DNA of 64,000 nucleotides, taken from Chlorops oryzae (taxonomy: Eukaryota > Arthropoda > Insecta > Diptera > Chloropidae). The stretch spans positions 22,890,942 to 22,954,941 of the forward strand of contig CM035809.1 of the NCBI GenBank assembly GCA_020466095.1, given 5' to 3'. Each line of letters begins with the position of its first letter. Position 1 is the first letter of the stretch. Made by a program: the position numbers and the translations under genes. Below, in pieces: positions 22,284 through 33,245 of the stretch. The notes beneath the pieces are model-generated. The model did no database searches and had not been told where the DNA came from. It saw nothing but the letters and a program-made list of their open reading frames with translations.

Positions 22284-23509
22284 TAAGTGACGACGTGTCT
22301 CAAAGGATTAAGAAAGGCCAATTGAAGACCCTGAGTCTCAGCCTACACATGGCGGTTGGGCGGCAGACGCCTGAGAGAAATGAAATTATTCTACCAATAT
22401 TTGCTCTCATAACCTTAACATTTCTGATGTCCTGACGGTATATAGGTTGACATTTAGTGGTTTTTTCGATGCTTTTTAATAGGAGTGGGTTTATATCCTG
22501 GCTGCATGTATTCCAGGAATACTGTGTACATTCAAGTAGCAGTAATTTTTGTGGGAATTTCTCCATTTTATTGACAACGGAAGGTCATTCGATGGGAAAT
22601 CCACAAGCTTTCAATCATATTTCCCCCCATCCCATCGAAGTCTTGTTTATTTATAAATGGAAGTCCTTGTATTGATTATTAAAAGGCTTCCTTATTGTCG
22701 TATGTCTGCGCATAACACATTATGATGTAGAGAGGAAAATAACAAGTCGCAAATTAAACGAGTGGGCCAAACCAACTGTGCGCGCCCACACAATGCATAC
22801 ATACTGTTATGTTGTGCAAAAGATGCGTTTGAATTTTCCAAGGCTATAGCAAATTGTTTTTTCCAATGAAGTATGAAAGGAGCCAATTTGAAATTGTTGA
22901 AGTCTGACGTCAATTGATTCAGTTTCCATGAAAATGCAGTCGAGTTTTGCCGTTTTTAAATGTCAGAAAAAAGAGAAAAAAAAAGTAATGACATTTAGTG
23001 AATTTAAGATCCAATTTAGTTACTTTTGATTTAATTACTCATAATGAAATCTCTATTGGCCTCCGATTTTAAATGAATATTTCCCTAGAAATTTTTTTTC
23101 ACGCAGAAAACAACGTAAAATAGGTTAATAAGGATAATTTTATTATATTTGTTTAAAAACTTTTCGAATTCTTGCTCATTTTATATACATTTATTTACTT
23201 CTCCGTGTGTTAAGAGGTTTATTTTTCCAAATTGAGTAGGGAAAAGTTCCCGCGAATATTTATAATCAGGCTGTTTATTGTTTTAAAGGAACCTAATTGA
23301 AAAAAAAAAAACAATTCCGTATCCTTGATAAAGCATTCAATTCATATTTTTGTATGAATTTAATTCGGATCTGCAAAAAATTCGACATAGGAGGGAAATT
23401 ATTGATTGTAGATGGAGGCCTTACTGTCTAAATTTTAGCCTTTTTATAGAAAAATTGAGTTTTCAGCATAAATTGGATGTAAACATCATTTAGAAATACT
23501 GTACAATCT
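22284..23509. other. Intergenic stretch with repeat debris
   Basis: No supported gene. On the minus strand about 22430-22300 there is a short LINE-like reading (IGRIISFLSGVCRP). A segment at about 23240-23275 (TTCCCGCGAATATTTATAAT, then CAGGCTG) resembles the subterminal motif of the pogo-like family found elsewhere in the window. Confidence 0.35.
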
Positions 23510-23817
23510 CGATTATCCGAACATCAATTATCCGGATACCCGATTATCCGGATACAAGATTATCCGGATACAAGATTATCCGGATACCCGATTATCCGGA
23601 TACAAGATTATCCGGATACCTGTTATCCGGATACTGATTATCCGGATACCTGATTATCCGCATACCCGATTATCCGGATACCTGATTATCCGGATACAAG
23701 ATTATCCGATACCGATTATCCGGATACAATAGATTATCCGGATACCCGATTATCCGGTTACAAAATTATCCGGATACAAGATTATCCGGATACAAGATTA
23801 TCCGGATAACCGATTAT
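23510..23817. repeat. Minisatellite, GATTATCCGGATAC units
   Basis: About 18 tandem units of 14-18 bp of the form GATTATCCGGATAC plus AA or CC, with the core palindrome ATCCGGAT in each. The first unit begins CTCGATTATCCGAACATC, which is like the end of a Tigger/pogo element, suggesting expansion from a transposon terminus. Single-base dropouts occur in a few units. Confidence 0.9.
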
Positions 23818-23857
23818 AAAGAAATTATTAAAATTATTTAACTTGAATTTTATATCG

Positions 23858-24076
23858 ATCACTGTTGACAGTTTTTTTTAGGGAAATATTCCCTAAATGA
23901 TTCAAAACAAGGCCTAAATTCCCTAAAATTTAATTTTGAAATCTTCCAAAATAAAAATACTTTGTCCTGTAAGGTCCCATAAAAATTTCCTTGTGCACTT
24001 TTCTGCCCTAAGACTCCACTAAAGGTCATAGATGTCTTTGAATTTAGGGAGGTTCCCCTAAACTGGCAACAGTGAT
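23858..24076. mobile_element. Short inverted-repeat element (copy 1 of a two-copy family)
   Basis: Left end ATCACTGTTGACAGTTT and right end complementary to ATCACTGTTGCCAGTTT. The interior contains repeated CCCTAAA/TTTAGGG steps. A diverged relative lies at 54653-54838. No coding capacity. TSD not resolved. Confidence 0.6.
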
Positions 24077-24100
24077 ATCGATTATCCGGATTTTCAATTT

Positions 24101-24247
24101 CAGTGTTCTCTCTCTTTAGCGGACACCTATGGGACCGAAAAATATGTCCGCTTAAGAGAAAACCATTTAAGAAACAGGAATACCAGAGCATTCCCAAAAA
24201 GAGAGGTGTCCGCTTAAGAGGAGTGTCCGCAAGGAGAGAGTACACTG
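24101..24247. mobile_element. Pogo/Tigger-like MITE, 147 bp
   Basis: Ends are CAGTGTTCTCTCTCTTTAGC on the left and the complement of CAGTGTACTCTCTCCTTGCG on the right, about 28 bp with a few mismatches. The right flank is TATA; the left TA is not preserved. CAG termini with CTCTCT are typical of Tc1/mariner-pogo MITEs. Confidence 0.6.
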
Positions 24248-25126
24248 TATAAGGTATACCCCTGGGTTTATTCAATTCGGGACAAAAAGTAATCCAACAA
24301 AAATTGGACCTAGTTGATTTGATATAAAGACCGATAGGACTTAGCTCAAATTGTCGCTCAAGTTATTTTTTACTAGGCTCGGTGCTTGCCTCTGACTTTT
24401 GTCTCTCTATTCAATTCTTGACTTGTGGACTTTCAAAATGCAGTTAATAATTTTTTTTATTGAATTTTGTTTGAAATTTTTCAATTTTTGATTTGGATTT
24501 TGTTTTGTAAACTTTCGTTTTGTAGTTATGGAACTGTTGTTCCTTTGCTTATAACTTCTGTTGCTCACAATTGGAGGACGTTGTGACCAACCCTTTCAAG
24601 TTAAAGATACGGAACCGTCATATTTTTATTGAATTATACGCAATAATAACCTCTCATTTAGAAGTAATTTTTCTCGCCCAATGGTCCTCTTAGAACGCAC
24701 GACGGCGACGTATTTTTATACTCGACGAGAATATATTGCGTTTGTGCTTACGTGTGTAACACTCAGAACCAGTCGAGATAGACTATACAAAAAATATATA
24801 TGGAAATTATTAACTGTAAGCACCTTTTCTGTCTCCGGAAGCCGTTTAGCTAGTTTGCTTAAAAGCCATCTTTACGTCGCGTTTTGCGCTGGATACAACC
24901 GAAGTGGATATATTCTCTTATATGCAGACAAAGTCACCAGCGTACTCGATTTTGAAATGTTCGTCCTTCTGGCTGTCTGTCTTTCCGTCAGTCTGTATAC
25001 AGTTTCCTTATCGAAAAACTTGAGCTATCTTGACGAAGTTTGATATGCGTGTTCACGGGAACATGGGTAAGAATAAGTTCAAGAATTGACCAGATCGGAC
25101 AATTTTTAAGGTATTGGGGTCTGTTA

Positions 25127-25356
25127 TTCAGAGTTGTCATAGAATCCGATAGCTGTCGGAATTGGAATTTAAGTAGACTGAATTTTCATATATATATATC
25201 TGATAGACCGCCGGATAAAATAGGGTTCTGTGCAAGTAAGAACCGATAATGGTTCCGATTCAAAACCAAAAACGACAAAATTTGTAAACTCTGTTTAAAA
25301 TTTTGACCGGCTTTAATTCCAATTCCGACAGCTTTCGGATTCTGTGACGCCCCTGA
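25127..25356. mobile_element. PIF/Harbinger-like MITE, 230 bp, TTA duplication
   Basis: Inverted ends of about 45 bp share AGAATCCGA(T/A)AGCTGTCGG. Target duplication TTA at 25124-25126 and 25357-25359. The sister repeat copy A (complement of about 10723-10750) shows the uninterrupted site GGTCTGTTATTAAAATCAC. A TWA duplication points to PIF/Harbinger. Confidence 0.85.
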
Positions 25357-25708
25357 TTATTAAAATCACAAAAACTGTTTTTGAAATATTTTGTTGAAGT
25401 TCGATATCCGAACAAATTTTGGCATTTCAAATGGTATTTCAAAAATTGGAAAAGTGGGCATGGTAAAAGGGCGTTTTTCGAAATTTGTCTCTTTACACCT
25501 AAGACTTGATCTATAGTCTCTTCAATTGGGACTTGAACTATAGTCGGAAAATAGACTTCTCTTATAGTCGTAGGACATCCTCTACGAAAATTGACTTGAT
25601 CGGTCGAATTTTAAGGGTACCTCCAGTACTAGGGTCAGTCACAAAAATCCCAAAACTGCCCCCAAAATCGGACTTTTTCGAAATATTTGAATGAAGTTTG
25701 GAATTTAA

Positions 25709-25847
25709 TAGGCCGTTTACATATGCCGTCTTAATCAAAAGAGAACTACAAAATGACAAAACGACATGCGCATATGTAAACACCCCGTTTTGATTTAGTC
25801 GTTTAAGCTTAAACGAGTAGCGCTAAAACGTATATGTAAATGCCCTA
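25709..25847. mobile_element. PIF/Harbinger-like MITE, 139 bp, TAA duplication
   Basis: Inverted ends TAGGCCGTTTACATATGCCG and complement of TAGGGCATTTACATATACG. Target duplication TAA at 25706-25708 and 25848-25850. Copy B shows the empty site ATTTAAGCCTCCGATTAGG near 29290-29309. No ORF. Confidence 0.88.
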
Positions 25848-25931
25848 TAAGCCTCCGATTAAAACATATATATGTAGGTAACTATTTGCCTTTGTCGGGT
25901 ATTGCATTGACTATAACACCCTTGTTTGTTA

Positions 25932-26549
25932 AATATATTAAGCCCTTGCTTCTTGCTTTTTCGATTCGATGGAAGCAAGTCGTCTTATTTTCGCATTAAA
26001 TTAAATGAACTAAATTCATTTCATTTGCTATCTTTAGACATCGCTGGTCGCTGTGCTGTGCTCCGTTGCCTTATGCACTTCCATACATGATTCCTCTGAA
26101 GAATTGTATATGCGCTGCCGTATTGCGTTCAATTGGACGCGCTCGTGTTTGTCCATCTTACGAGTATTGTATATAAGTCGTTTTATCGTTAGTAATTTTT
26201 CTGCTCCTTGCCTTCGCGTCTGCATATCAGGGATTTCAAAGTAGAAAATTAAACAAAAAAAATATAAGAAGAAATACACGAAATCAAAACCAAGTTTCCG
26301 ATTTTTTCTCTCTTTTGTTTCTTTTCGTTTCATTTCGCATTGGAAATCTTCAAATAAAAGAGCGATGATGGTGAGGATCTACGTTCAAAGTGATTATTAA
26401 TTTTAAAAAAGGTTCACAATCCAAAGTCGCTCATAAAAAAAAAAATAAATAATTAAAAAATAAAAAAGGAAAGAAAATTCAAACGATTCGCGAGAGGATT
26501 AAAAATTCTTCCATACTAAAAAAAAAAAAAAAAAAAAAAAATCCCAAAA
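25932..26549 (+). other. Upstream region/5' UTR of the Hus1-like gene
   Basis: No gene. A run of 23 A residues (about 26519-26541) lies just before the ATG, preceded by other A-rich tracts. No clear TATA or initiator was identified. Confidence 0.4.
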
Positions 26550-27404
26550 ATGAAATTTCGCGCCGTCATGAGAGATCCGCAATATATGCGTGAACTACAA
26601 AATATCGTCTTAACCCTAACGAAGCTGGCGCGGACCTGCGTTATGAACATTGCCGACGATCGCATTCATTTCATAGCCAACGAGGAGTCGGGCAGTTCAG
26701 CGCCAATTGTCTGGATCGAAATCGATGCGAAACTCTATTTCACCGACTATCACATGGAGAGTGCCAAAGCAGAGCATCCGCAAATAATGCTATCGATGGG
26801 AACAACGAATTTGGGACGTGCCTTCACACAATTGCGTACGCATAATGCAAAGTATTTTAAATTCAAACTGACGAATATGCAATTCCCGTGTCTAACGGTC
26901 GAACTCGAATATCAATCGGCGAATTCGGATAACACACGTCAGATGGTCCATGATGTCCCGGTGGCAATCGTACCGCGCAGTGAATGGTGCTATTATGCAT
27001 TGCCACGATTGCCGAAATGCCAATTGGTCTTGATCATGCCATTGAATCGTCAGATTCGTAATATCATCGAAAGGACGAAGAATCTATCGCCGTCGATTAT
27101 CTTCTATGCCACTTCGAATGGCGAATTGAGTTTGGTCTGTGAAACCGAATTGGTTACGATAACGACACGATGCAAAAAGCTCGAATTGCGCGAGATTAAT
27201 CAACGGACCGAGGACCGGGAAAAGGAAACCATTGAGACCTCATGTTCGGTGGACTGTAAGAAGACATCAATGTTGTTAAATTCCTTACAAGTTCCGACCA
27301 ATGAAATGGCATGCGGCATTGATGATGATCATTTAATACACCTGGAGGTCACAGTCCGTCAAGGCGTTACAATTCATTCTATTCTGCCAGCTGTTTCAAT
27401 GTAG
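26550..27404 (+). CDS. Hus1-like: Hus1-like checkpoint clamp subunit
   Basis: A single intact exon of 284 residues, close to the usual Hus1 length. Hus1 is a PCNA-like subunit of the Rad9-Rad1-Hus1 (9-1-1) clamp, loaded at damaged DNA to activate ATR signalling; it also acts in meiosis in flies. Recognition is from MKFRAVMRDPQYMRELQNIV at the N-terminus, LTKLARTCVMNIADDRIHFI, an AFTQLRTHNAKYFKFKLTN centre, LPKCQLVLIMPLNRQIRNII in the linker and the C-terminal beta-rich half ending HSILPAVSM. The start is the first ATG, matching the conserved Hus1 N-terminus. The coding DNA is clearly richer in GC than its flanks. No frame break. AATAAA follows at 27595. Confidence 0.95.
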   Translation: MKFRAVMRDPQYMRELQNIVLTLTKLARTCVMNIADDRIHFIANEESGSSAPIVWIEIDAKLYFTDYHMESAKAEHPQIMLSMGTTNLGRAFTQLRTHNAKYFKFKLTNMQFPCLTVELEYQSANSDNTRQMVHDVPVAIVPRSEWCYYALPRLPKCQLVLIMPLNRQIRNIIERTKNLSPSIIFYATSNGELSLVCETELVTITTRCKKLELREINQRTEDREKETIETSCSVDCKKTSMLLNSLQVPTNEMACGIDDDHLIHLEVTVRQGVTIHSILPAVSM

Positions 27405-27594
27405 AATATTGGACGGACAACAATCATGCGCACACGAAAACGGGAATTTTCAAAAAAAAAAAACTCATTCCAATTCGAATTTAAATTGTTTCTCTTGAGT
27501 TGAGCTTACTTTTTAAGTGGATTTTTTTTTTTTATTATTTTTAGATCTCTATTTTTTTTTCTAAATGGGGCAGAAAAAGTTTCCTATTTAAATC

Positions 27595-27600
27595 AATAAA
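27595..27600 (+). promoter_or_regulatory. Poly(A) signal for the Hus1-like gene
   Basis: AATAAA about 190 bases after the stop codon, the first canonical signal downstream. Confidence 0.6.
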
Positions 27601-28682
27601 AACCCAATACAGATTTTGATTGAGATTTAAAAAAAGTCCTTTGAAATAATTATTTTATTAGTGATGATTAGTAGGGCTCGGAAGAAAGTCACTAAAATGG
27701 CAAAAAAAAATGCGTTAAAAACTATGTGAAAAATTCCGTTAAGGCGTCAGAATTTATGCATATGGAGAGTGTTGCCAACTCCTCAGATGGAAAAAGCGCT
27801 GATTAATTTTGAAAACGCGCTAAAAAGCACCGGAAAACAATGATTCCCAATTTCTAATTTCAAAAAGCGCTAAATCAACCAAAAGAAAGCGTTTTTCGAA
27901 GGGAACATGTTGTTTTTCTAAAAAGATCATTGTATATTTTGATGTTATTTTTTTCTTTGAATATTTATTATAAAACAAATGATTAAATATGCTTCTTACA
28001 AGTCTGCGTTTAAATTAGATACGATGCGACTAAGGCACCGATCAACCATCTCTTTCTTTCCCATATGCCATTCTATATCACAAAATAGTCACGCACAATG
28101 TTTCTCTAGTCTAAACGCAATCACAAAATTAAAGCAGCCGGGTTCATCATTGGTTCATCTTACAGCTGTTGTGTTAGGAAGCAATACTTGGCTTACGTTA
28201 TTACAATTTTAAAAATTGAAGGAAAAACTTGTACTTTGAAAACTTTAATGAACGCAACGAAAAAGTGTTAGATTTCGCGCAAAAATAGCTTAGCCCTAAA
28301 AAGAAGTTTTCGCGCCGCGGGCCTTCCAAAAGCGCTAAGTTGGCATCACTGCATATGGAAAATGTTCTGAAACCTTTGACTAATGCCCAAAAAAATCAAT
28401 TCAAATTGTATTTTCTGACTATTTTATTAATATTTTCTTGCATTGAATTTTTAATAATAATGAATTCGAAGAAATCCCTTCGAATATAAAATATTTTTAA
28501 TGGGTTCTAAGTCATAAACCAAAGACCTTAAGGACATTTTTTTAGGGGAATGAGCTTGGAGAAGGATTTAAAATTGTCCTGTAACATATCAAACAAAACT
28601 TAATAAAGGATTTTCCTACATATAATATCAAGTACTTTCAGGATCTGTAGTCAATAGGTCCCCCATTTTACGGATTGCACCT
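27601..28682. other. Intergenic stretch after Hus1-like
   Basis: No supported gene. Segments around 27770-27900 and 28300-28350 share AAAGCGCTAA-type words in opposite orientation (for example AAAAAGCGCTAAATCAACC and CCAAAAGCGCTAAGTTGGC), possibly an old MITE. Confidence 0.35.
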
Positions 28683-29533
28683 TTTTATACCCGACCACTC
28701 TGTGTGGTTGTGTGTAACACCCCGAACCAGTCGCGATATACCATACAAAATATATATAGAAATGATCAGAGTCACCAGGAGATTCGATTTTGACATGTCC
28801 GTCTGTCTGTCTGTATACAGTTATCTTATCGAAGGAGTTGAGCTATCTTGACGAAATTTGGTATGCGTGCTTACGGAGACATGAGTAAGAACAAGTTCGA
28901 GAATGGACCCGATCGGACCATTTTTAGGGGTACCTCCAGAACTAGAGTCTTAAGAAAACAACAAAATCTGCTCTAAAATCGCGGTTTTTCAAGATATTTT
29001 GATGAAATTTGGAATTTGAACATTACTATGAAATCAAAAATTTTTAAAGTGGGCGTGGCAGAAGGGCGTTTTTCGAAAATTCTCTCCTACACCCGAAATT
29101 CAAATGGGACTTGAACGAAATTTGGCACTTATGCTTCCTTTGTAGCCATAAACATCCTTCCAAAAAAATTTCTTGATCGGTCCATTATTAACGGTACCTA
29201 CAGTACCAGGGTCTGTCACAAAAATCCCAAAACTGCCTCAAAATCGGAATTTTTCGAAATATTTCAATGAAACTTAGAATTTGAGCGTATATTTAAGCCT
29301 CCGATTAGGATTGCAAAAATAAATGGAAAAGTGGGCGTGGAAAAGGGGCGGTTTTCATAAAGAAATTTAGCAAAAGTCGGTATATGGGGCCCCTAATGGC
29401 CTTAAAAACCTCTTGAATATTCTTTCTTAGTGGTCCTGTTTTTTAGGCGTGGTTCAAATATTATTTAAACATGTGTGTCTGTGTCGGGCATTTTATTGTC
29501 AGGCTCGCCTGACTATAACACCCTTACTTGTTT
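28683..29533 (+). repeat. Dispersed dimeric repeat, copy B
   Basis: The cleanest of three copies: starts TTTTTATACCCGACCACTC, ends GACTATAACACCCTTACTTG. Two subunits each carry a GGTACCT(C/A)CAG motif (near 28927 and 29196) and a GTGGGCGTGG step (near 29050 and 29331). No ORF. It serves as the empty-site reference for the 139-bp insertion in copy C. Confidence 0.78.
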
Positions 29534-30901
29534 TTAATTTAATTTGCATTTTTAATTTAATTTTTAATTTGGTTTGGTTTATATTTTTTATTAGTTAGTA
29601 AAAGAGCCGAATATATCTAATTTTTTCCATATTTTAATTTTTATTTTTTATAATTTATATATATATATTTTAAATTTTAATTTAATTTTGTTTTAAATTG
29701 TTTTTGCGTTATAGACAAATTTTTCTTGCTTTAGCATTTCCAGATCTTATCGAAAGTCTTTTCCATAAATTTATTTAAATCCATACATATCAACCCCTTC
29801 AAAAGCGATTGCTGGTTTGCGCAACCTAAATCATGTCATGACGCCCATTTACCTTCTCGACTTCCTTCTCCTTTCTTTTATACATGTATTCCTTTTTCGT
29901 TCTTTCGTTTTCGCTAACTCAAAAACCAACGCAGTTCGTATCTTGAAACGACAACGACCTCAACACAAGCGATCGACACGCGATATGAATGAGTATGACT
30001 AAATCCACCAGAACGATCGACCGAGTGCCATCCACATCCGTAGGTATCCATGAAAACAGTCCATGAAGAGTTGATCGCTTTGGTTGGCTGGCCTCTGTGG
30101 AGGGTGACCAGCTGATTTGTTTTTGTTTGTTGTGAAGATACATATAACATTGGGGGACATGTTGCTTCTGAATGACCAAAGTAATTTCTTTAGAAATGTG
30201 TTTTTTTACGAGGGAGTTATTGTCTTTTGTTTAATCACTTTTCGTTGATGCGCATAAGTTTGATTTAAAGTGTTTCTGGACTTGAAAGACCAGTAGATTA
30301 GACGGTAGAACTACCGAAACTTCTCATTTATTTTTACACATATCTACAAAAAAAAAAAATTAGGGTTATTCAAACCGATTTCAGATAATTTTACTTAAAA
30401 AAAGTTTTTTTTCCAAATCTTAACTTCTTTAATTTTCTTACAACGACGAATAAAACTTTTTCTTCCAGCGTTTCGATTTCTGGTCTTTCTAAAGAAAATT
30501 CCTTGAAATAATTGTTATTATTTTGAGATTTAACGGATCCTTCGATTACTCAAAGAACATTTGGTCACCCGAATGAATTACAAAACTCGATAAAATATAA
30601 AACTTGATTTTCCATCAACGGTTATCGATGTTCATAGTTCTTTTTTTTTTTAGTGGTTTCTGTGTTTGAAGCTCTCCAGTTGAACCAACAAGTGACCCCT
30701 TGTACTTTCAGTTTTCATCCTAGATTGATTGATTCATTGACTTAATGGTCAATGCCGTGGCTTTTTCCTGCCTAAGAAGCGGTAAAATTGGGAAATTATT
30801 AAAAAAAAAGAAACTCAAAATTATTTGTTTTCTTAGAATTTTGATGTAAAACTATCAGCAGAGTCCGAAATTAAGTCTAAAGATTTTATAGGAACCAATT
30901 A
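29534..30901. other. Intergenic stretch
   Basis: AT-rich; no supported gene. Overlapping short frames at about 29820-30180 on both strands show no family features. Confidence 0.4.
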
Positions 30902-31296
30902 CAGTGGAATCTTCAGAACTCGAACCTCGTTAAGTCGAAGTCCTAAGTAAATCGAAAAAATTTCATTGCCTTCGCCTGAATTTCAGGTCCTGAAATCATG
31001 TGTCTCGAAGTTCTTGTTAAGGCGAAGAAAACTCTTGAACTCGAATTTTTTTTTTTTTTGCATTTCCCTTGACATTTGAGTTATACAGCCTTGAAATGAA
31101 TATTTCCACGCGGAAAAAGGAAGTTTTCTAAATGTCAATAAAAGGGAGAATGTGATGACTTTTACTTAAAATTGCTCGAAATTCTTTCTCCATTTATATT
31201 CGCTTCCATTGTGTTTAAAATGAGATAGTTTTTTTCAAATCCGTAAGGAAAAATTTCCCGGGAATATTTAGAATCGGGCTGATAGAGATGCCGCTG
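30902..31296. mobile_element. Pogo-like non-autonomous element, 395 bp
   Basis: Begins CAGTGGAATCTTCAGAACTC and ends with the complement of CAGCGGCATCTCTATCAGCC. TA on both sides (30900-30901, 31297-31298). The right subterminal motif TTCCCGGGAATATTTAGAAT is shared with elements near 35630, 36670, 57690 and 62660. No coding capacity. Confidence 0.6.
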
Positions 31297-31480
31297 TATA
31301 CACATACATATATTTAATAGGTTAGAACTTGAAATCTCAACCTTTGCTTGTGGCCAGATCTGTAAAACATAAAACCTTAAATTAAAACAGATATGTTTTA
31401 TTTCTTTCGTAAAAAAAAAATCTCTTCTCAGAATGCATTGTTTTTCGGCTGAAAAATGGAGCCAAAATGTTGGGCTTATC

Positions 31481-31712
31481 CATGATACAAGAAAACAAGA
31501 TAGCGCCACTTGAGAGAGGAAACGTCACAAACTCAAAACCGCGATTCGTTGTTGTTGTTTCCCATGTTAAATCGGCTTTTTACTTTTTTGAATAGCATGG
31601 GAAACAACAACAATTTCTCGCTCAGTGACGTCACAAACTCAATTTTCGGCTCTCAAAGAGAGCCTCAAAATAGCGGTACTGAAGTGGCGCTATCTTGTTT
31701 TCTTGTATCATG
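31481..31712. mobile_element. hAT-like MITE, 232 bp, exact 8-bp duplication
   Basis: Perfect 31-bp inverted ends (31481-31511 and 31682-31712, beginning CATGATACAAGAAAACAAGA). Flanked by GGCTTATC at 31473-31480 and 31713-31720. A second internal inverted pair is centred on TTGTTGTTGTTTCCCATG. No ORF of its own. Confidence 0.88.
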
Positions 31713-32184
31713 GGCTTATCAGCAATATTTTCTCGAAGTTATTATTATTTTTACTACTGGTTCTCTCTTCAAATTCATATTTTTTTACAGAAACATTAGT
31801 CTTTGTGATGTCTTCCATGGATTTTCAGTCTTGATTGAAGGCTCATTTCCTGAATGTACACGAGTCTAATTACATCCAACCATTTACCCTTAATTGAACT
31901 TAACCTTGTACGGATTTGGGTTTTGGCAACGGTATTTTTTTCGAAAAATTAAACCGTCTCTCAAATCCATAATTGATTTCCAAGACACCTGCACAAAATA
32001 AATGATGATTTCAAAATCGATTATGCAAACTATTGATTTCCATAACACCCCTGATTCATGCATTTTTTGTAGGCTTACACAGAGTTTCTTTAAACCTTAA
32101 TATGAGTTTAAAATCCTGAAATCAAATTCTTAGATAAGGCTTTGAACGTTAACAGTTTTTTTTTTTATAAAGATTTAACAGTTA

Positions 32185-33242
32185 TGCTATGTTCAGACGG
32201 CAATCTGAATTAAGTAATTCGGCCCCCATTCGTAATTCACAGTCGAATCACGTTGTGAATCACATAGTACGCCATACAAAATTTGACAAGCCGAATTACC
32301 TCATTCGAATGTAATTTAGTTTGAATTACGATCCGAATTACGATAAAATCAGTGCCTTCTCTAATTTTTATCGGAATTTATCGAAACCAGAAGAAGGAAA
32401 TCAGCAAGAAAAGAAATACTCCCAGCCGGAATTTATTGCATTCATGACATAAGAGATCAATTAGTGCTCTTTCCAATGTCGTTCTAGTAAAAACATCATG
32501 AAAACAAGAGCTGGCTACAACAGACCCTTCTTCAAATTAAATTTTCATGGTCAAAAGAATTTTTTACTTATATTGAGACAGTTTCATTACGTTGGAATTG
32601 GTGAATTTTCCGACTGGGCTGTTGCTTTTCACACAAAACGTCAAAAACGATTTACGAATCTTCATCTGAACGGGTTAATTCCGATTTGTAATAGCACTGA
32701 CAGACATAGGTATTTTACACGATGATGGTGTGAAGTCTAGGTGACACACATAGGTATTTCTCAAAAGTCTACCTTAGCTATCAATAGACTTTTTAAGACT
32801 TCACACTACATTGAAAGGGAGGATTTATTGTGGACTTCTTAGATTGATATGGCAACGTTGCACAAAATTAAACGAAATATCGATTATTTTAATCGGAAAA
32901 CAGATGTTTAAATTTCTAATTTTAAGTAATTTATGCGAAATGCATGAAATTAATTCCATCGTATGGATTTATATAACAAACAAACGAAATTTTCATGGAT
33001 TCTTTTGCGATAAAATTGAGGCCAAATGCTACCAAAATGTTTTTTTTTTATTGTTTTAATTTTCAATTATCAGCTGTTTTGAAGAAGTCCACAATAGAAA
33101 TCCACAATCAATTGTAGTGTGTCACCCCAACATAGACTTCTTTCATTGTAGTGTGAAGTCTATAGACTTTACACCATATGTCTGTCAATGCTATAATTCA
33201 TGGAGCCAATTACTTAATTCATAATGCCGTCTGAACATGACA
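32185..33242. mobile_element. PIF/Harbinger-like element, 1058 bp, with a nested insertion
   Basis: Left end TGCTATGTTCAGACGGCAAT and right end complementary to TGTCATGTTCAGACGGCATT, followed inward by GAATTAAGTAATT on both sides. Target duplication TTA at 32182-32184 and 33243-33245. The interior has no transposase-like ORF. A partial relative of one end is at about 56580-56640 (ATGGCATGTTCAGACGGCGG). Confidence 0.82.
32694..33191. mobile_element. Nested inverted-repeat element inside the Harbinger-like element
   Basis: Ends GCACTGACAGACATAGGT and complement of GCATTGACAGACATATGG, with further complementary blocks (GAAGTCTA, CTTCACACTACA) inward. It lies wholly inside 32185-33242. Target duplication not clear. 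Confidence 0.6.
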
Positions 33243-33245
33243 TTA

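Larger units (their letters stand above)
24715..25931 (+). repeat. Dispersed dimeric repeat, copy C, with two nested insertions
   Basis: Same family as 10167-11074 and 28683-29533. It opens TATACTCGACGAGAATATA, passes GAACCAGTCGAGATA and a CTGTCTGTC-type stretch, and ends GACTATAACACCCTTGTTTG. It is lengthened by insertions at 25127-25356 and 25709-25847, each confirmed by comparison with the sister copies. Confidence 0.75.

Noticed and set aside
23510..23817. CRISPR-like regular repeats
   Set aside because: Head-to-tail minisatellite without unique spacers, in eukaryotic DNA.
26519..26549. Hus1-like as a retrogene because of an adjacent A run and lack of introns
   Set aside because: The A run is at the 5' side, no target duplication is seen, and the ORF is intact and conserved.
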